Shown here in pieces: positions 50,101-58,812 of a DNA stretch of 64,000 nucleotides. Source of the stretch: Kumtagia sp963829135 (GTDB lineage: Bacteria > Pseudomonadota > Alphaproteobacteria > Rhizobiales > Rhizobiaceae); assembly GCA_963829135.1 (NCBI GenBank), contig CAWHHO010000002.1, positions 62,001-126,000 of the forward strand. The letters run 5' to 3'. Each line of letters starts with the position of its first letter. Position 1 is the stretch's first letter. Position numbers and translations under genes: made by a program. The notes beneath the pieces were generated by a model. That model saw nothing but the letters and a program-made list of their open reading frames with translations. It searched no databases and was not told the DNA's origin.

Positions 50101-51070
50101 AAGAGGGTACGCCGAAATTGGCATCGAGGTATTGGCCGCCGAAATGCAGGCCGAGAATATCGCCAGTCTCCACATCCACGATTGCGGAGCCTGAGTTGCC
50201 GCCCAAAGTCGAACTGTCGTGCGTCATCGCCTCGACGGTGCGGTCAAAGCTCTCGACATTGCGAGCTTCGCGTACAAGGCCCGGCTGCAAGCGCTTGACA
50301 TTGTAGACACCACCAAAGACACGATCCTGAACGGCGGAGGGGTTGCGAGGGTCGAAGGCAGGATAGCCGACTACAGCCACCTCATGATTTTGCAGGTCGG
50401 CCGGGTGGGCAAGCGACAGCAACAGCGGAGTGCGATGCCCGCCGAGCCCGGCGACCTTCAGCAGCGCCATATCCCAATACGGATGAATTAGCGCTATACC
50501 GGTCACGTCCAGGTAATCGGGCGGGTCGCTCTCGTCTTCCTTGCGAAAGTCGATGCCCACCTTGAGGCCGGAGTGGAAGTTCAGTCTCGTGAGGCCGATG
50601 CCGGAGGCGAATATCTCGGCGACGTGCCTATTGGTCATCAGCAGGCCGGCGCCAACGACGAAGCCGGTTCCGCCGTAAGGCAAACTCGGGTGATTGGGCA
50701 ACTCGATGCGGCCGATCGAGGGCAAAACCGCGCGCAACGTACGCTTGCGGGCCGGATCGTTGAGGTGACGCCAGCTTTGGTGTTCGACTTCGTAGTCACC
50801 ATCGGATATCCGCACCGCCGGTCGCAGGTCGGGTATGATGATCGCTTCGACCTGAAAACGTTCACGTTGGTCGAGCGTTAAGCGCGAATTTAGCTTGCGC
50901 ACGGTTTCGGCCACACCCTCCGCAGCCATCTCCACGCGCCCAGCAGATTCTGTTCCCAAACCCGGCAGAGGCCGGCTGCCCAACGTCTTTGCTGCGACCC
51001 GTTCAAGGCCGTCGGGCCCGGCAATTTTTTCAAGGAAGCTACGGATACGTTGATCGTGCGCCGAACTCAT
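47150..51070 (-). CDS. Triple fusion: trypsin-like protease - DNA/RNA non-specific (EndoG/NUC1) nuclease - subtilisin-like protease
   Basis: A 1306-aa cytoplasmic protein in one unbroken frame; the start is set by GGGAGGGA before the ATG at 51070 (a longer 1330-aa reading lacks a ribosome site). Order: helical N-terminus (1-60); the RPAVRI module (about 75-95); trypsin-like domain with His149 (LMTNRHVAE), Asp200 (YWDMALLKV), Ser293 (TLGGNSGSAIVD); an Ala/Gly/Ser linker (about 365-430); a beta-beta-alpha-metal nuclease with the DRGH-type motif FDKGHLVRRED (His569), Asn597, Asn606 and Trp613/Glu617 (NWGALENQ); a second spacer (about 710-900); and an S8 subtilase with Asp941 (QPDTGV), His983 (GHGTGT), Asn1072 (AAAGNC) and Ser1138 (QGTSFATAH). 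All three active sites look complete. No secretion signal, so a toxic nuclease is held in the cell between two proteases. A conflict or defence role is inference. Confidence 0.9.
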   Translation of the reverse strand: MSSAHDQRIRSFLEKIAGPDGLERVAAKTLGSRPLPGLGTESAGRVEMAAEGVAETVRKLNSRLTLDQRERFQVEAIIIPDLRPAVRISDGDYEVEHQSWRHLNDPARKRTLRAVLPSIGRIELPNHPSLPYGGTGFVVGAGLLMTNRHVAEIFASGIGLTRLNFHSGLKVGIDFRKEDESDPPDYLDVTGIALIHPYWDMALLKVAGLGGHRTPLLLSLAHPADLQNHEVAVVGYPAFDPRNPSAVQDRVFGGVYNVKRLQPGLVREARNVESFDRTVEAMTHDSSTLGGNSGSAIVDVETGDILGLHFGGQYLDANFGVPSYELSIDARVVDAGVHFAGKAQPGPGVSDQAWSEVELPAPGAVQSSGSAGASDAGAAAGGAGRADGGSSSHGARAVFELPLRITVELGAPTTAGPASATAAVASGGTFSTAVIATEKMVEPTRDSDYSNRKGYDPNFLNVPVPFPRPLDPSVAAVMKTGGTEIPYNHFSIVMHEKRRLALITGANVDASAARKRPGNRPDKDYSRDGLGGLGKNDQERWFLDERLRDDQQLPDRFFTKDRQAFDKGHLVRREDVAWGDTYDEMRFANGDTFHVTNCSPQVAGFNRAAGKNWGALENQVLSQATSERLNVFAGPVLAAGDENFRGIDDSSGTIWVPIPSRYWKVIVAERDGAVESFGFVLEQDLSTVPWEFAVAADWMPLMRSIAEIEEMAGIVFPQVARDGDQFGTSRGEAVRRDAGVQKAATATGTTVATAATLGLVEDLAPILEGWRAQQRAGDTKSEVRLTLNFAGTPPPDETTAARLRAGLDGRQPGEERGLELTVGPLFEPDPELDHFRSVTIPGVSPIDQQDMFDLARTARALTGAESVDPDLGTDYYDYDPPADLPARVESSVAFWCWAGDDLKPADPDWAVSSTRVPEAWAFSLQKGRPEKGKGIRVFQPDTGVVQNHRELGQGLHLQPGAVNFVEPGKPPLDPMTGGLNPGHGTGTGSVIVSAEAGTMRGVAPLATLIPVRCIETVSVFNQSPVAKAIDHARLNGAHVISMSLGGVFSEALHAAVRKAVKANIIVIAAAGNCVGEVVWPARYAETIAVGGINAASKPWRGSSHGSSIAISGPAEFVLRADARDKNDPNAVSGGQGTSFATAHLAGVAALWLAHHGRDELIARLPAGRTLQDMFRAVIRTSAKVPPGFDTGMYGAGIVNVEATIRRDPVATLEAVPQPSGSGILDQLTSLLDGVFGGGAAESASPALVDKQNYPELAAAAFERLRAGRSRLATHEAMPPTGLSAGLRKVLGGRSATFARVEVSDVF

Positions 51071-51716
51071 CTTTCCCTCCCAAAGACCAGGCCGAGTGCG
51101 TATGCGCAATTCGTGATAATCTTGAAGTGTACGCTCTTCCATTCACAACACAAGGCTTACAGATGAGCAAAAACTTACGCATAAGTTGTATTCGGTAGTG
51201 AACGCGGAAATCTGTACAGATAAATGAAGTATCTCTTGTAATGTGCCACGGACATAAGCGCATCTACATCAATATAGAATTACGTCGAATCGAATTTTCA
51301 CGGAAGTTGCTAATATTGTTGGCAGTAGATCTGCGTTTACAACGCTGTTTGCGTAGAAGCCGCCTCAAGCTGCCATACCGTTGATGAGTCTCAGAGACCG
51401 TAGATTGCATCCGCGACGATGGATCTAGCTTGTAGGTTCTAAGGGTGCGGACTCTCGATGCCGTTCACCATATCGACTGGAGATCTTCGGTTTTAGCAAC
51501 CCGCGGTGTTTTCTTGCGCGCTCGAGGCGGGTCGCCATGTGACCATCCTGTCCGATGGCGTCACGTATCATCGGAAGCAGAAAATATGGCCGACGGCCAT
51601 CACGCCCTCGCGAAGAAACCCCCTGGCAATGGTGCACTGCCAGGGAACACTCCCACCGTCACTCAACATCATTTAAGTTCAATGTGGTCGACAGAGGGAT
51701 AGCCGCGACACCCTTT
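51071..51716 (-). promoter_or_regulatory. AT-rich leader with two palindromes upstream of the protease-nuclease fusion
   Basis: About 650 nt with no convincing gene. It is visibly richer in A/T than the rest of the window, especially 51100-51330. Two inverted repeats stand upstream of the fusion gene: AACTTA-CGCA-TAAGTT (51172-51187) and the perfect 12-mer ATCTGTACAGAT (51210-51221), centred about 136 nt apart... their centres are near 51179.5 and 51215.5, that is 36 nt apart. They are candidate operators for a repressor not encoded in an obvious place. The part 51330-51716 shows nothing further. Confidence 0.45.
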
Positions 51717-51974
51717 TCACCTATCGGGATCGACAGGTGGTATGGGAGGCGCTGGTATTTCAGCCCAGAATTGGACCTCTGCCTCCCTCACCAGGATTCC
51801 AGGGCCGCCGTACCACAGTTCCATTGGCGCATGATAGGCGACAATATTGTATTCGTAGCTTTCGAGTTCCTGGTTCCATGCGGTAACGAGGATCTGTTGC
51901 GCCGCATCTCGCGGAAGTCCGCCGAAACCTTTGCTTTTCCAGTCCAGATGGGGCTCTTTCGTTTGCGAGTTCAT
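51717..51974 (-). CDS. 85-aa hypothetical protein, aromatic-rich
   Basis: A small protein with a good GGAGG site before the ATG at 51974. It is rich in Trp and Tyr (ILVTAWNQELESYEYNIVAY, MELWYGGPGILVREAEVQFW) and ends in a proline run (PAPPIPPVDPDR). No signal peptide. It lies 31 nt after the 127-aa ORF on the same strand, so the two form a pair. I do not recognise the family; the beta-strand pattern would suit a small lectin-like or immunity-type fold. Confidence 0.65.
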   Translation of the reverse strand: MNSQTKEPHLDWKSKGFGGLPRDAAQQILVTAWNQELESYEYNIVAYHAPMELWYGGPGILVREAEVQFWAEIPAPPIPPVDPDR

Positions 51975-52005
51975 TCTATTACCTCCATAAGCAAGGAGTG
52001 GACCA

Positions 52006-52389
52006 TCAGTTTCCGTATTCCTCGGCTCGGCTCGGGTCTACAATTTCGACTTCCTCAGACCACCAGAAGTAACTTTGCCGACCAGCACCAAAAAGAGATG
52101 TTGCAATGAGAACGGCCGATCCCATCGCCGGCCCGGGCCTGAAAAGTCCATTCCGCGCCCATGTGCCGCCACCACCTGGCCACCAAATCTTATCAGCCTT
52201 CCAACTGTTCGGTCCGAAGCCCGAGATCTGGTAAGTCATTTGGATGCCGCCGGTGGATTTCTGCATTATCCATACCTCGACACGGTCTATCCTGTCGTCG
52301 AATTTACGAACAAGCGGCCCCTCTGGCCACTCGACCCAATAGTTGTGTGGGTTAAGGGGAACCGTCTGGTTGAATTTACCTCCTGCCAT
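52006..52389 (-). CDS. 127-aa hypothetical protein, Trp-rich
   Basis: It starts MAGGKFNQTVPLNPHNYWVE behind TTGGAGGG; the longer reading from a TTG adds only the ribosome site itself. There are nine or so tryptophans (HNYWVEWPEGPLV, SWKADKIWWPGGGGTWARNG, SYFWWSEEVEIVD) in what looks like an all-beta protein. No signal peptide or helix. First of a two-gene unit with the 85-aa ORF, 213 nt downstream of the cyclase-ATPase gene on the same strand. Function unknown. Confidence 0.65.
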   Translation of the reverse strand: MAGGKFNQTVPLNPHNYWVEWPEGPLVRKFDDRIDRVEVWIMQKSTGGIQMTYQISGFGPNSWKADKIWWPGGGGTWARNGLFRPGPAMGSAVLIATSLFGAGRQSYFWWSEEVEIVDPSRAEEYGN

Positions 52390-52601
52390 GACCTTGCCCT
52401 CCAAGTTTCATTACGAGGGCGGCTCTTCGAGCCGCCAAAATAAGATACCACTGACGCTAGGGAAGGAAAGGAGATTTGGGCTCGGACTGCTTGCGAATTA
52501 AGCTGCTAAAGGCCCTCGGGCGCTGAATAACAGCGCGCAGAACGTCAGCCGTCCAGCGCGTTCCAGCCGCTCGCCAACGATCAGCCGTTCGTGACAGCGC
52601 G

Positions 52602-55600
52602 CTATGACGGCGCGAGTGTTTCTCTCGTTGATCCCTGTAGCCACAACCGAGTCGCGGATGCGGAGACGTCGTTTCCCTTGAGTTCGTAGAGACGGAGCGC
52701 CTCGGAGGCGGACGTGACGGCCTCGTCGACGCGCAGTGACGCCTTGAGCACCTGTGCCAGGTCCATCAGCGCATCCGCCCGGTGGTTGACGAAGTCGGTC
52801 CTCTGAGCGAGCGCCACGGCCTCGCGAGCCAGCACCTCGGCCTCCGCAAACTGTGCACGCCTGGCCAGCACGCGCGCACGAACGCCGCGCCAAAGGATTT
52901 GCGAGAGCAGGTCGCCTTTTGAGGCGAGTTGAGCGCTCAGCTCCGCCAACTCCTCGGCCTCCTCCTCGCGCCCCTGTTCCAGGACCGCCCGCGCGAGGAA
53001 CGCAGCGGTTGTCGAGCGGAACATACGCTCCCCCATGTCCTCGAGTGCGCGATACCCCGTGCGCAGATTCTCCTCGGCTGCAGCCGGGTTGCCGGCGAGC
53101 AGTTCGACGACGGCCTCGTTGTGGGACATCGCGGCATCGAGCTTAAAACCGAGTTCGGCGTAGGCGGCATTGCTCGTCGCGAGCAGATGGCGAGCGAGAT
53201 CAAATTCGCCAACCATGCCGTGCAGGCCGCCCAGGTGACGGAGGATCGCCGCCTCGGATTCGGGACTGTCGCGGACTTTTTTGAGCAACGCCTTGCAGCG
53301 GCGGATGCCGTGACTGGCTGGCGTCGGACCGAACCAGAGCGACGATGCTATCCACGCCAGGATCTCGTTGTACACATGCTGATCGCCCGCAAGCCGCGCG
53401 TGAATGGCTGCGCGTTTCCACGCCTCTGCTGCCGCCTCGGCGCGTGCCTCGTTCCAATAGAGCAATGCCTCGAGCCGCCGTGCCCGACACAAGCCGAGAT
53501 TGTCTCTGTAGCGATTAAACACCGGGATCACTAAGGTCGTAGCCCGGGCAGCTTCCTCGGTCCCGCCCTCCTCGACGCGGAGCAGCCTGAGAAACTGCTG
53601 CTCGATGAGCACGTGCGACGCGGCCCGCTCGTCGTTCGCTGCAGTGGCAAGCCGGTCCGCTTCCTGCAGTGCGCGCTCAGCGCCGGCCAGCCGCCCACAC
53701 TCGATCAGTGCGCGGCCAAGATCAGCGAGCAGCGTTCTTCGCCGTGGATCGTCCGTAGGGATAAGGCGAGGTACCGCCACGCACAGCCTTTCCAATAGGG
53801 CAATAGCGGAGGTCAGGTGGCTGCGTCCGAGTGCCCGTCGCGCCGCCGCCTCGAGCCGCGCGGCTGCCTGCGCGGCGCGCGAAGCGGCGAGCGGGTCGCG
53901 GGAGTCAAGCGCGACACGGTACTGAAAAGCCTGTTCGAAATGGTAGCCGACGATCTCGTCAAACTCCGGTAGATGCTCCCCTGCCTTCATCTCAAGCCAG
54001 GCGGCGAAGCGTTCGTGGAGCTCGGCCCGCAAGTATTTCGACAATGAGCGATACGCGGCATCGCGGAGCAGGACGTGGCGGAAGTGGTAGGCCTCCTCCC
54101 CGGAGAAGTCGGGCGCGCCCGGCCGGATCAGGCCCCGGCGGACAAGCGCGAGCAAGCCATCATGGACCATCGACTCGAGCGCCGGGCTGGCAAGCTCGAC
54201 GACCGCACTCCGATGGAACACCGCGCCCTCGATGGCCGCCATCGTGAGGATCGCTCGTTCGTGTTCTGGGAGGCGATCGAGGCGAGCGCCCAGAAGCGCG
54301 TCGATTGTCGATGGGACTCGCGGCGCGGAAAGATCGCCACTCGCGACCCAGCGATCCTCCTCGCGGATAAGCAGCTTCTCATCGACGAGCATTGCCACAA
54401 ATTCTTCCGCAAAAAGCGGGTTGCCATCGGCCGCGCGCGTAATCGTCGACTCCACCGCGGGTGGTAGCGGCACATGATCGAGCAGATTTGAAAGCATCTC
54501 GCGGCATTCCGCTTCACTCAGCGGTTCCAGCACAATGGTCGACGCATTCGGCTTTGCGCTTCCCCAGACGGGACGCGTGTCAAGCAGTTCCGGTCGTGCA
54601 ATGCCGACTATCAATATGGGAAAACCGCGCGACAAATCGACGAGGTGCTCGATTAGGTCCAGGAACGATGACTCGGCCCAGTGAAGATCATCCACCACGA
54701 TCACGAGCGGTCGTTCTCGCGCCAGGGCTTCGAACAGTCGTCGGACGGCCCAGAAATTCTCCTCGGCCCTCGCCGGCTTCTCGCCACCAAAACCGAGCAA
54801 CTCGGCGACGCGCTCGGCGATAAGCGCACCCTTGTCGTTCCCGGCGAGGTTCTCTGCGATTCTCGCTACGGACTGCTTGCCGAGGTCCAGTCCCTCAGCC
54901 CGCGTGATCTCACGAATAATGTCGGCAAGCGGCCGGTAGGTAATGCCCTCGCCGTAGGGGAGGCAGCGACCGCGCGCGAAATTGGTGTCACTCGGAAGAC
55001 TTGCGGCGAATTCCTGAACGAGCCGCGACTTTCCTACGCCTGCATCGCCCAAGACGGTCAATAGGTGACAGGTTCTACGGCTGACCACGTCGCGAAAGAT
55101 GCTGTCGATCATGGCACGCTGGCGCTCGCGTCCGACGAGCGGCGCCTCGAAGCGGCGTTGAACGCCGGGAGCGTGCGCGATGATGTTGATGACGATGAAG
55201 GCATGGAACTTCTCGCCGTGCTTCAGCGCGCGGGGCCCACTCAACTTTGCAAAGACGGCGTCGCGTACCAGCCTATGGGTCGACTCTCCAATCAGGATCT
55301 CGTTGGGCGCTGCGGCCTCCTCGATACGCTTGGCTACGCGCACAGCCTCGCCGGTAAGAAAGCGTTGTCCCTGCCTGTCGTCACCGGTAATGACCTCCCC
55401 TGTGTTGATGCCAACCCGATGCGCCAGCTGAACGCCCCAACTCGCTTCAAGCTCGTGGTTCAGTTTCGCGAGTGTGTCGCGCATTTCAACGGCGGCGCGC
55501 ACCGCCCGCTCGGGCGTCATGCTCGGTCCGCTTCGGCACGCCAAAGACGGCCATGATTTCGTCGCCGATCAACCTTTCCACATTTCCACCGTGACGGCGG

Positions 55601-55869
55601 ATAGCAGAGCTCATCTCGCCGAAGTAGCGGGCGAGCAGGTTCTGCAGCGTCTCTGGATCAAGGGTGAGACTGAGGCGCGACGAATCTACGATATCGGCGA
55701 AGAGAAATGTTACGGTCTTACGAACGTCTTGTGCCGATTTTCGCTCTGGCTCATCGGCCATCCCAATCGCTTTCGTCTCTGGTAGCACTCCGCGCTCGGA
55801 TGCTTGACCGCTATGCATTCCCCAACTCAGCGATGTCCGCTCAAGTATGTCACTGGGTGTTGCAACCAT
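52602..55869 (-). CDS. Class III nucleotide cyclase - AAA/STAND-like ATPase - TPR protein, one frameshift
   Basis: A cytoplasmic protein of about 1089 residues. The N-terminal cyclase domain has both metal-binding aspartates (TVTFLFADIVDSSRLS and RLIGDEIMAVFGVPKR) and VGINTGEVITGDDRQGQRF. An AAA_16-type ATPase follows, with Walker A (LTVLGDAGVGKSRLVQEF) and Walker B (LVIVVDDLHWAESSFLDLI). A winged-helix-like region and TPR repeats make up the rest (KLDAAMSHNEAVVELLAGNP, AFLARAVLEQGREEEAEELA). One extra C near 55515 splits the cyclase domain. The start at 55869 has a GGAAGG site; an ATG at 55761 nearer the domain is an alternative. Architectures like this sense a partner through TPRs; the signal is unknown. 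Confidence 0.87.
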
Positions 55870-56145
55870 CCGAACCTTCCATCCGGGCAAGGGTCGATAG
55901 CCGACGATAGTACCATCGGTTCCCGGCGCGCTCCAGCGACGTTTACCGCGCCGGAAAGCCTGAGCATCGATCCCAGGTTTTGCGTGGCCCGCAGGATAAG
56001 ATTTTGGGGCCAACGGGTCGTCTTCTGAAGCGACGGTGCAGCGATCGCATAGGGGATTGTTTTAACAGGCTGCGCTGTACCCTCCTGTGGCAAAAGCTAC
56101 TGACCGGCGCTAATGTTCGGCGATGAGCTGACGAGGATATCTTGC

Positions 56146-57036
56146 ATGTGGCGCGAACTTCCAGCGGACGACCGGATTGAGATCGCGATAGATGGCTATA
56201 AAGTCGTAGCTTACACTTTCGGCACCGGGCCCGAAACGGTTTTCTGCCTGAATGGGGGACCTGGTCTGCCCTGCGACTATCTTCGCGACGCCCACTCTTG
56301 TCTCGCAGAGCATGGTTATCGGGTGGTCGCATTCGACCAGCTTGGCACAGGCGCCTCCGACCGTCCTTCCGACGCTGGTCTCTGGACAATTACGCGATAC
56401 GTGCGGGAGACGGAGACTGTCCGCAGGGTCTTGGAACTCGGAAAGGTGCACCTCCTTGGGCACAGCTGGGGAGGATGGCTCGCAATCGAATATGCCCTAA
56501 CCTTTCCTGAAGCTCTCAAAACCCTGATCCTTGAGGACACCGCCGCGGATATTCCTCATCTGGTGTCCGAGCTCGAGCGCCTGCGCGGTGCTCTCGGCCA
56601 AGAAACCGTCGCGATGATGCAGCGGCATGAAGCCGAAGGGACGCTCGATCACCCGGAATATCAGGCGGCGATTACCATCCTGAACTATCGTCATGTCTGT
56701 CGCCTGGCCATCTGGCCTGCCCCTGTGAAGCGTTCGCTTGATGATTGGAACATAGCCCCCTACGCCACGATCCAAGGACCTAACGAATTTCTGTATCTGG
56801 GCAATCTGAAGAACTGGAACCGGATACCCGATCTGCACCGCATCGATGTCCCTGTGATGATCACCGTTGGCCAGCATGACGAGCTCACCCCCGCCTGCGC
56901 ATTGCGGATGAAGCAGGCCCTTCCCCAGGCCGAGCTTCACGTCTTTCCGAACGCGAGTCACATGCCGTTCTACGAGGAGCCGGGCCTTTACTATCCCGCA
57001 ATCCTGAAATTTCTCGACAAGAACAGGGGAGCTTAG
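56146..57036 (+). CDS. Alpha/beta-hydrolase, proline iminopeptidase-like (S33)
   Basis: A 296-aa hydrolase. It has the oxyanion motif FCLNGGPGLPCD (the HGGPG box of proline iminopeptidases), nucleophile Ser107 in LLGHSWGGWLA, Asp245 in VGQHDELTP and His272 in PNASHMPFYEEP. It removes N-terminal residues, classically proline, from small peptides in the cytoplasm. The ATG at 56146 is preferred over 56113 because the extra 11 residues match no family feature. It ends 8 nt before the permease gene of a peptide importer and is probably the first gene of that operon. Confidence 0.87.
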   Translation: MWRELPADDRIEIAIDGYKVVAYTFGTGPETVFCLNGGPGLPCDYLRDAHSCLAEHGYRVVAFDQLGTGASDRPSDAGLWTITRYVRETETVRRVLELGKVHLLGHSWGGWLAIEYALTFPEALKTLILEDTAADIPHLVSELERLRGALGQETVAMMQRHEAEGTLDHPEYQAAITILNYRHVCRLAIWPAPVKRSLDDWNIAPYATIQGPNEFLYLGNLKNWNRIPDLHRIDVPVMITVGQHDELTPACALRMKQALPQAELHVFPNASHMPFYEEPGLYYPAILKFLDKNRGA

Positions 57037-57043
57037 AGAGCAG

Positions 57044-57982
57044 TTGCATCGTTATCGCGCGTTGCTGTTGCGACCGTTCCAGTTACTCCCAGTCCTGATC
57101 GGCATCAGCATCATCACCTTTGTATTGGTCCGCTCGATCCCGGGCGATCCTGCCCGTGTCCTGCTCGGCACCAAATCGACACCGGAAGCGATAGCGCGTA
57201 TTCGCGCTCAGTTCGGGCTCGATGAGCCGCTCTGGCTCCAATATTTCTATTTCGTGAAGAACTTGCTCGCCGGCGAGATGGGAACGTCCATCCTTTATCG
57301 CACCGATGTGCTGCCGCTTATCGGCGAACGCCTCGGCCCGACGGTTTTCCTGGTCCTGGGCAGCGCTGTTCTCGCTATCGCAATCGCACTGCCGTTCGCC
57401 GCCTTGGCCGCGCTCCGTCGCGGCGGGATCGCCGATAGTGCGATCCGGCTGGTCTCCACGATGGGACTCGGCTTTCCGCCATTTTGGCTCGGCACAATGG
57501 TCATTATCATCTTCAGCCTGAAGCTCGGCATCTTCCCGGTATCGGGCTATGGCGACACGGCACTTGAGCGCCTCTATCACATGGCACTCCCGTGCTTTAC
57601 GGTTGCGCTCGCTCTTTCGGCGATCCTGACACGGAGCTTGCGCACCGCCATGTTGGCTGAGCTGTCGTCCGATCACATTGTCGCCGCGCGTTCCCGAGGA
57701 CTTCCCGAGAGCCGCATCTTCTGGAGACATGTGTTGCCGAATTCCCTGGTCCCGACCATCAATCTGCTTGCCGTCAACATCGGTTGGCTGATCGGTGGCT
57801 CCGTGGTGGTCGAAACCGTGTTCTCGCTGCCCGGCATGGGACAGCTCCTCGTCCGAGGCATAGCAACCCGCGACTATGTCGTTGTTCAGGGGGTTGCCAT
57901 GGCCTTTGCCTGCGCCACGGTTCTGATCAATTTTCTGGCGGACATATTGACCGTAACAAGCGATCCACGAGTGACCCTATGA
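57044..57982 (+). CDS. Peptide ABC transporter permease (DppB/OppB type)
   Basis: A 312-aa permease starting at a TTG (HRYRALLLRPFQLLPVLIGI) with six helices. The DppB signature IPGDPARVLLG and QFGLDEPLWLQYFYFVKNLL are near the N-terminus; the EAA loop is HIVAARSRGLPESRIFWRHV. Its stop overlaps the next start (ATGA). It forms the membrane channel with the DppC-type partner. Confidence 0.92.
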   Translation: MHRYRALLLRPFQLLPVLIGISIITFVLVRSIPGDPARVLLGTKSTPEAIARIRAQFGLDEPLWLQYFYFVKNLLAGEMGTSILYRTDVLPLIGERLGPTVFLVLGSAVLAIAIALPFAALAALRRGGIADSAIRLVSTMGLGFPPFWLGTMVIIIFSLKLGIFPVSGYGDTALERLYHMALPCFTVALALSAILTRSLRTAMLAELSSDHIVAARSRGLPESRIFWRHVLPNSLVPTINLLAVNIGWLIGGSVVVETVFSLPGMGQLLVRGIATRDYVVVQGVAMAFACATVLINFLADILTVTSDPRVTL

Positions 57983-58812
57983 GCCAACTCGCCTATCGCT
58001 CATCGCCACGAAGAATGCCGGCGCTGTTGGCGGCGGGCATCCTCGTCATCACCGCGGCCGTGCTGCTGGCCCTGTTTGCGCCGGTATTTGCTCCTTTCGA
58101 CCCTATTCTCCATGACACGTCGAACACACTGAGGCCGCCTAGTCTTACCCATCCGTTCGGTACCGACAATTTCGGCCGCGACGTGTTCTCGCGCGTGATC
58201 TGGGGCACTCGTGTCGACCTGCCACTCGGCTTGATCGGCGTGATCTTCCCCCTCATGATCGGGACGGCCATCGGCCTGGTCTCCGGTTACGTGGGTGGCG
58301 TCCTCGATTCCCTGTTCATGCGCATCGTGGATATTGTTCTGGCCTTTCCCTTCCTCGTTCTTCTGCTTGCCATAATCGCCATACTCGGCCCGGGCATCGG
58401 AAGTTTCTATATCGCGATGGCGCTTGTGGGCTGGGTGTCCTACGCTCGGCTTGTGCGCTCGCAGACGCTGATCCTCAAGAATAGCGACTTCGTGACGGCG
58501 GCTAGAAGCCTGGGGTTCAGCCATGGTCGGATCATGTTCCATCACATTCTGCCGAACGCGCTGGTTCCGTCCATTGTCTTCGCTATGTCGGACGTGGTCT
58601 TGGTAATCCTGGCTGGCGCGTCAGTGAGCTACCTCGGTCTCGGCGTCCAGCCGCCGACCGCCGAATGGGGCATCATGGTCGCCGAAGGACAGAATTTCAT
58701 CACCACCGCCTGGTGGATCACCACCTTCCCCGGTATTGCCATTGTGGCACTGGCTTTTGGCTTCAGCATGCTTGCAGATGGGATGGGCGAATTTCTGGGA
58801 GTTCGAGAGTGA
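57979..58812 (+). CDS. Peptide ABC transporter permease (DppC/OppC type)
   Basis: A 277-aa permease: N-terminal helix (ALLAAGILVITAAVLLALFA), HPFGTDNFGRDVFSRVIWGT (the family's GTDxxGRDxxSR box), EAA loop DFVTAARSLGFSHGRIMFHH and PTAEWGIMVAEGQNF. Its stop overlaps the GTG of the first ATPase gene. Confidence 0.93.
   Translation: MSQLAYRSSPRRMPALLAAGILVITAAVLLALFAPVFAPFDPILHDTSNTLRPPSLTHPFGTDNFGRDVFSRVIWGTRVDLPLGLIGVIFPLMIGTAIGLVSGYVGGVLDSLFMRIVDIVLAFPFLVLLLAIIAILGPGIGSFYIAMALVGWVSYARLVRSQTLILKNSDFVTAARSLGFSHGRIMFHHILPNALVPSIVFAMSDVVLVILAGASVSYLGLGVQPPTAEWGIMVAEGQNFITTAWWITTFPGIAIVALAFGFSMLADGMGEFLGVRE

Noticed and set aside
51425..51637. 70-aa minus-strand ORF in the AT-rich gap
   Set aside because: No ribosome site, basic random-looking product, no partner.
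51555..52109. 184-aa plus-strand ORF
   Set aside because: Antisense to the two small Trp-rich ORFs, which have good ribosome sites and operon spacing.
53831..54247. Arg/Ser-rich plus-strand ORFs over the cyclase-ATPase gene
   Set aside because: Typical high-GC shadow reading frames.
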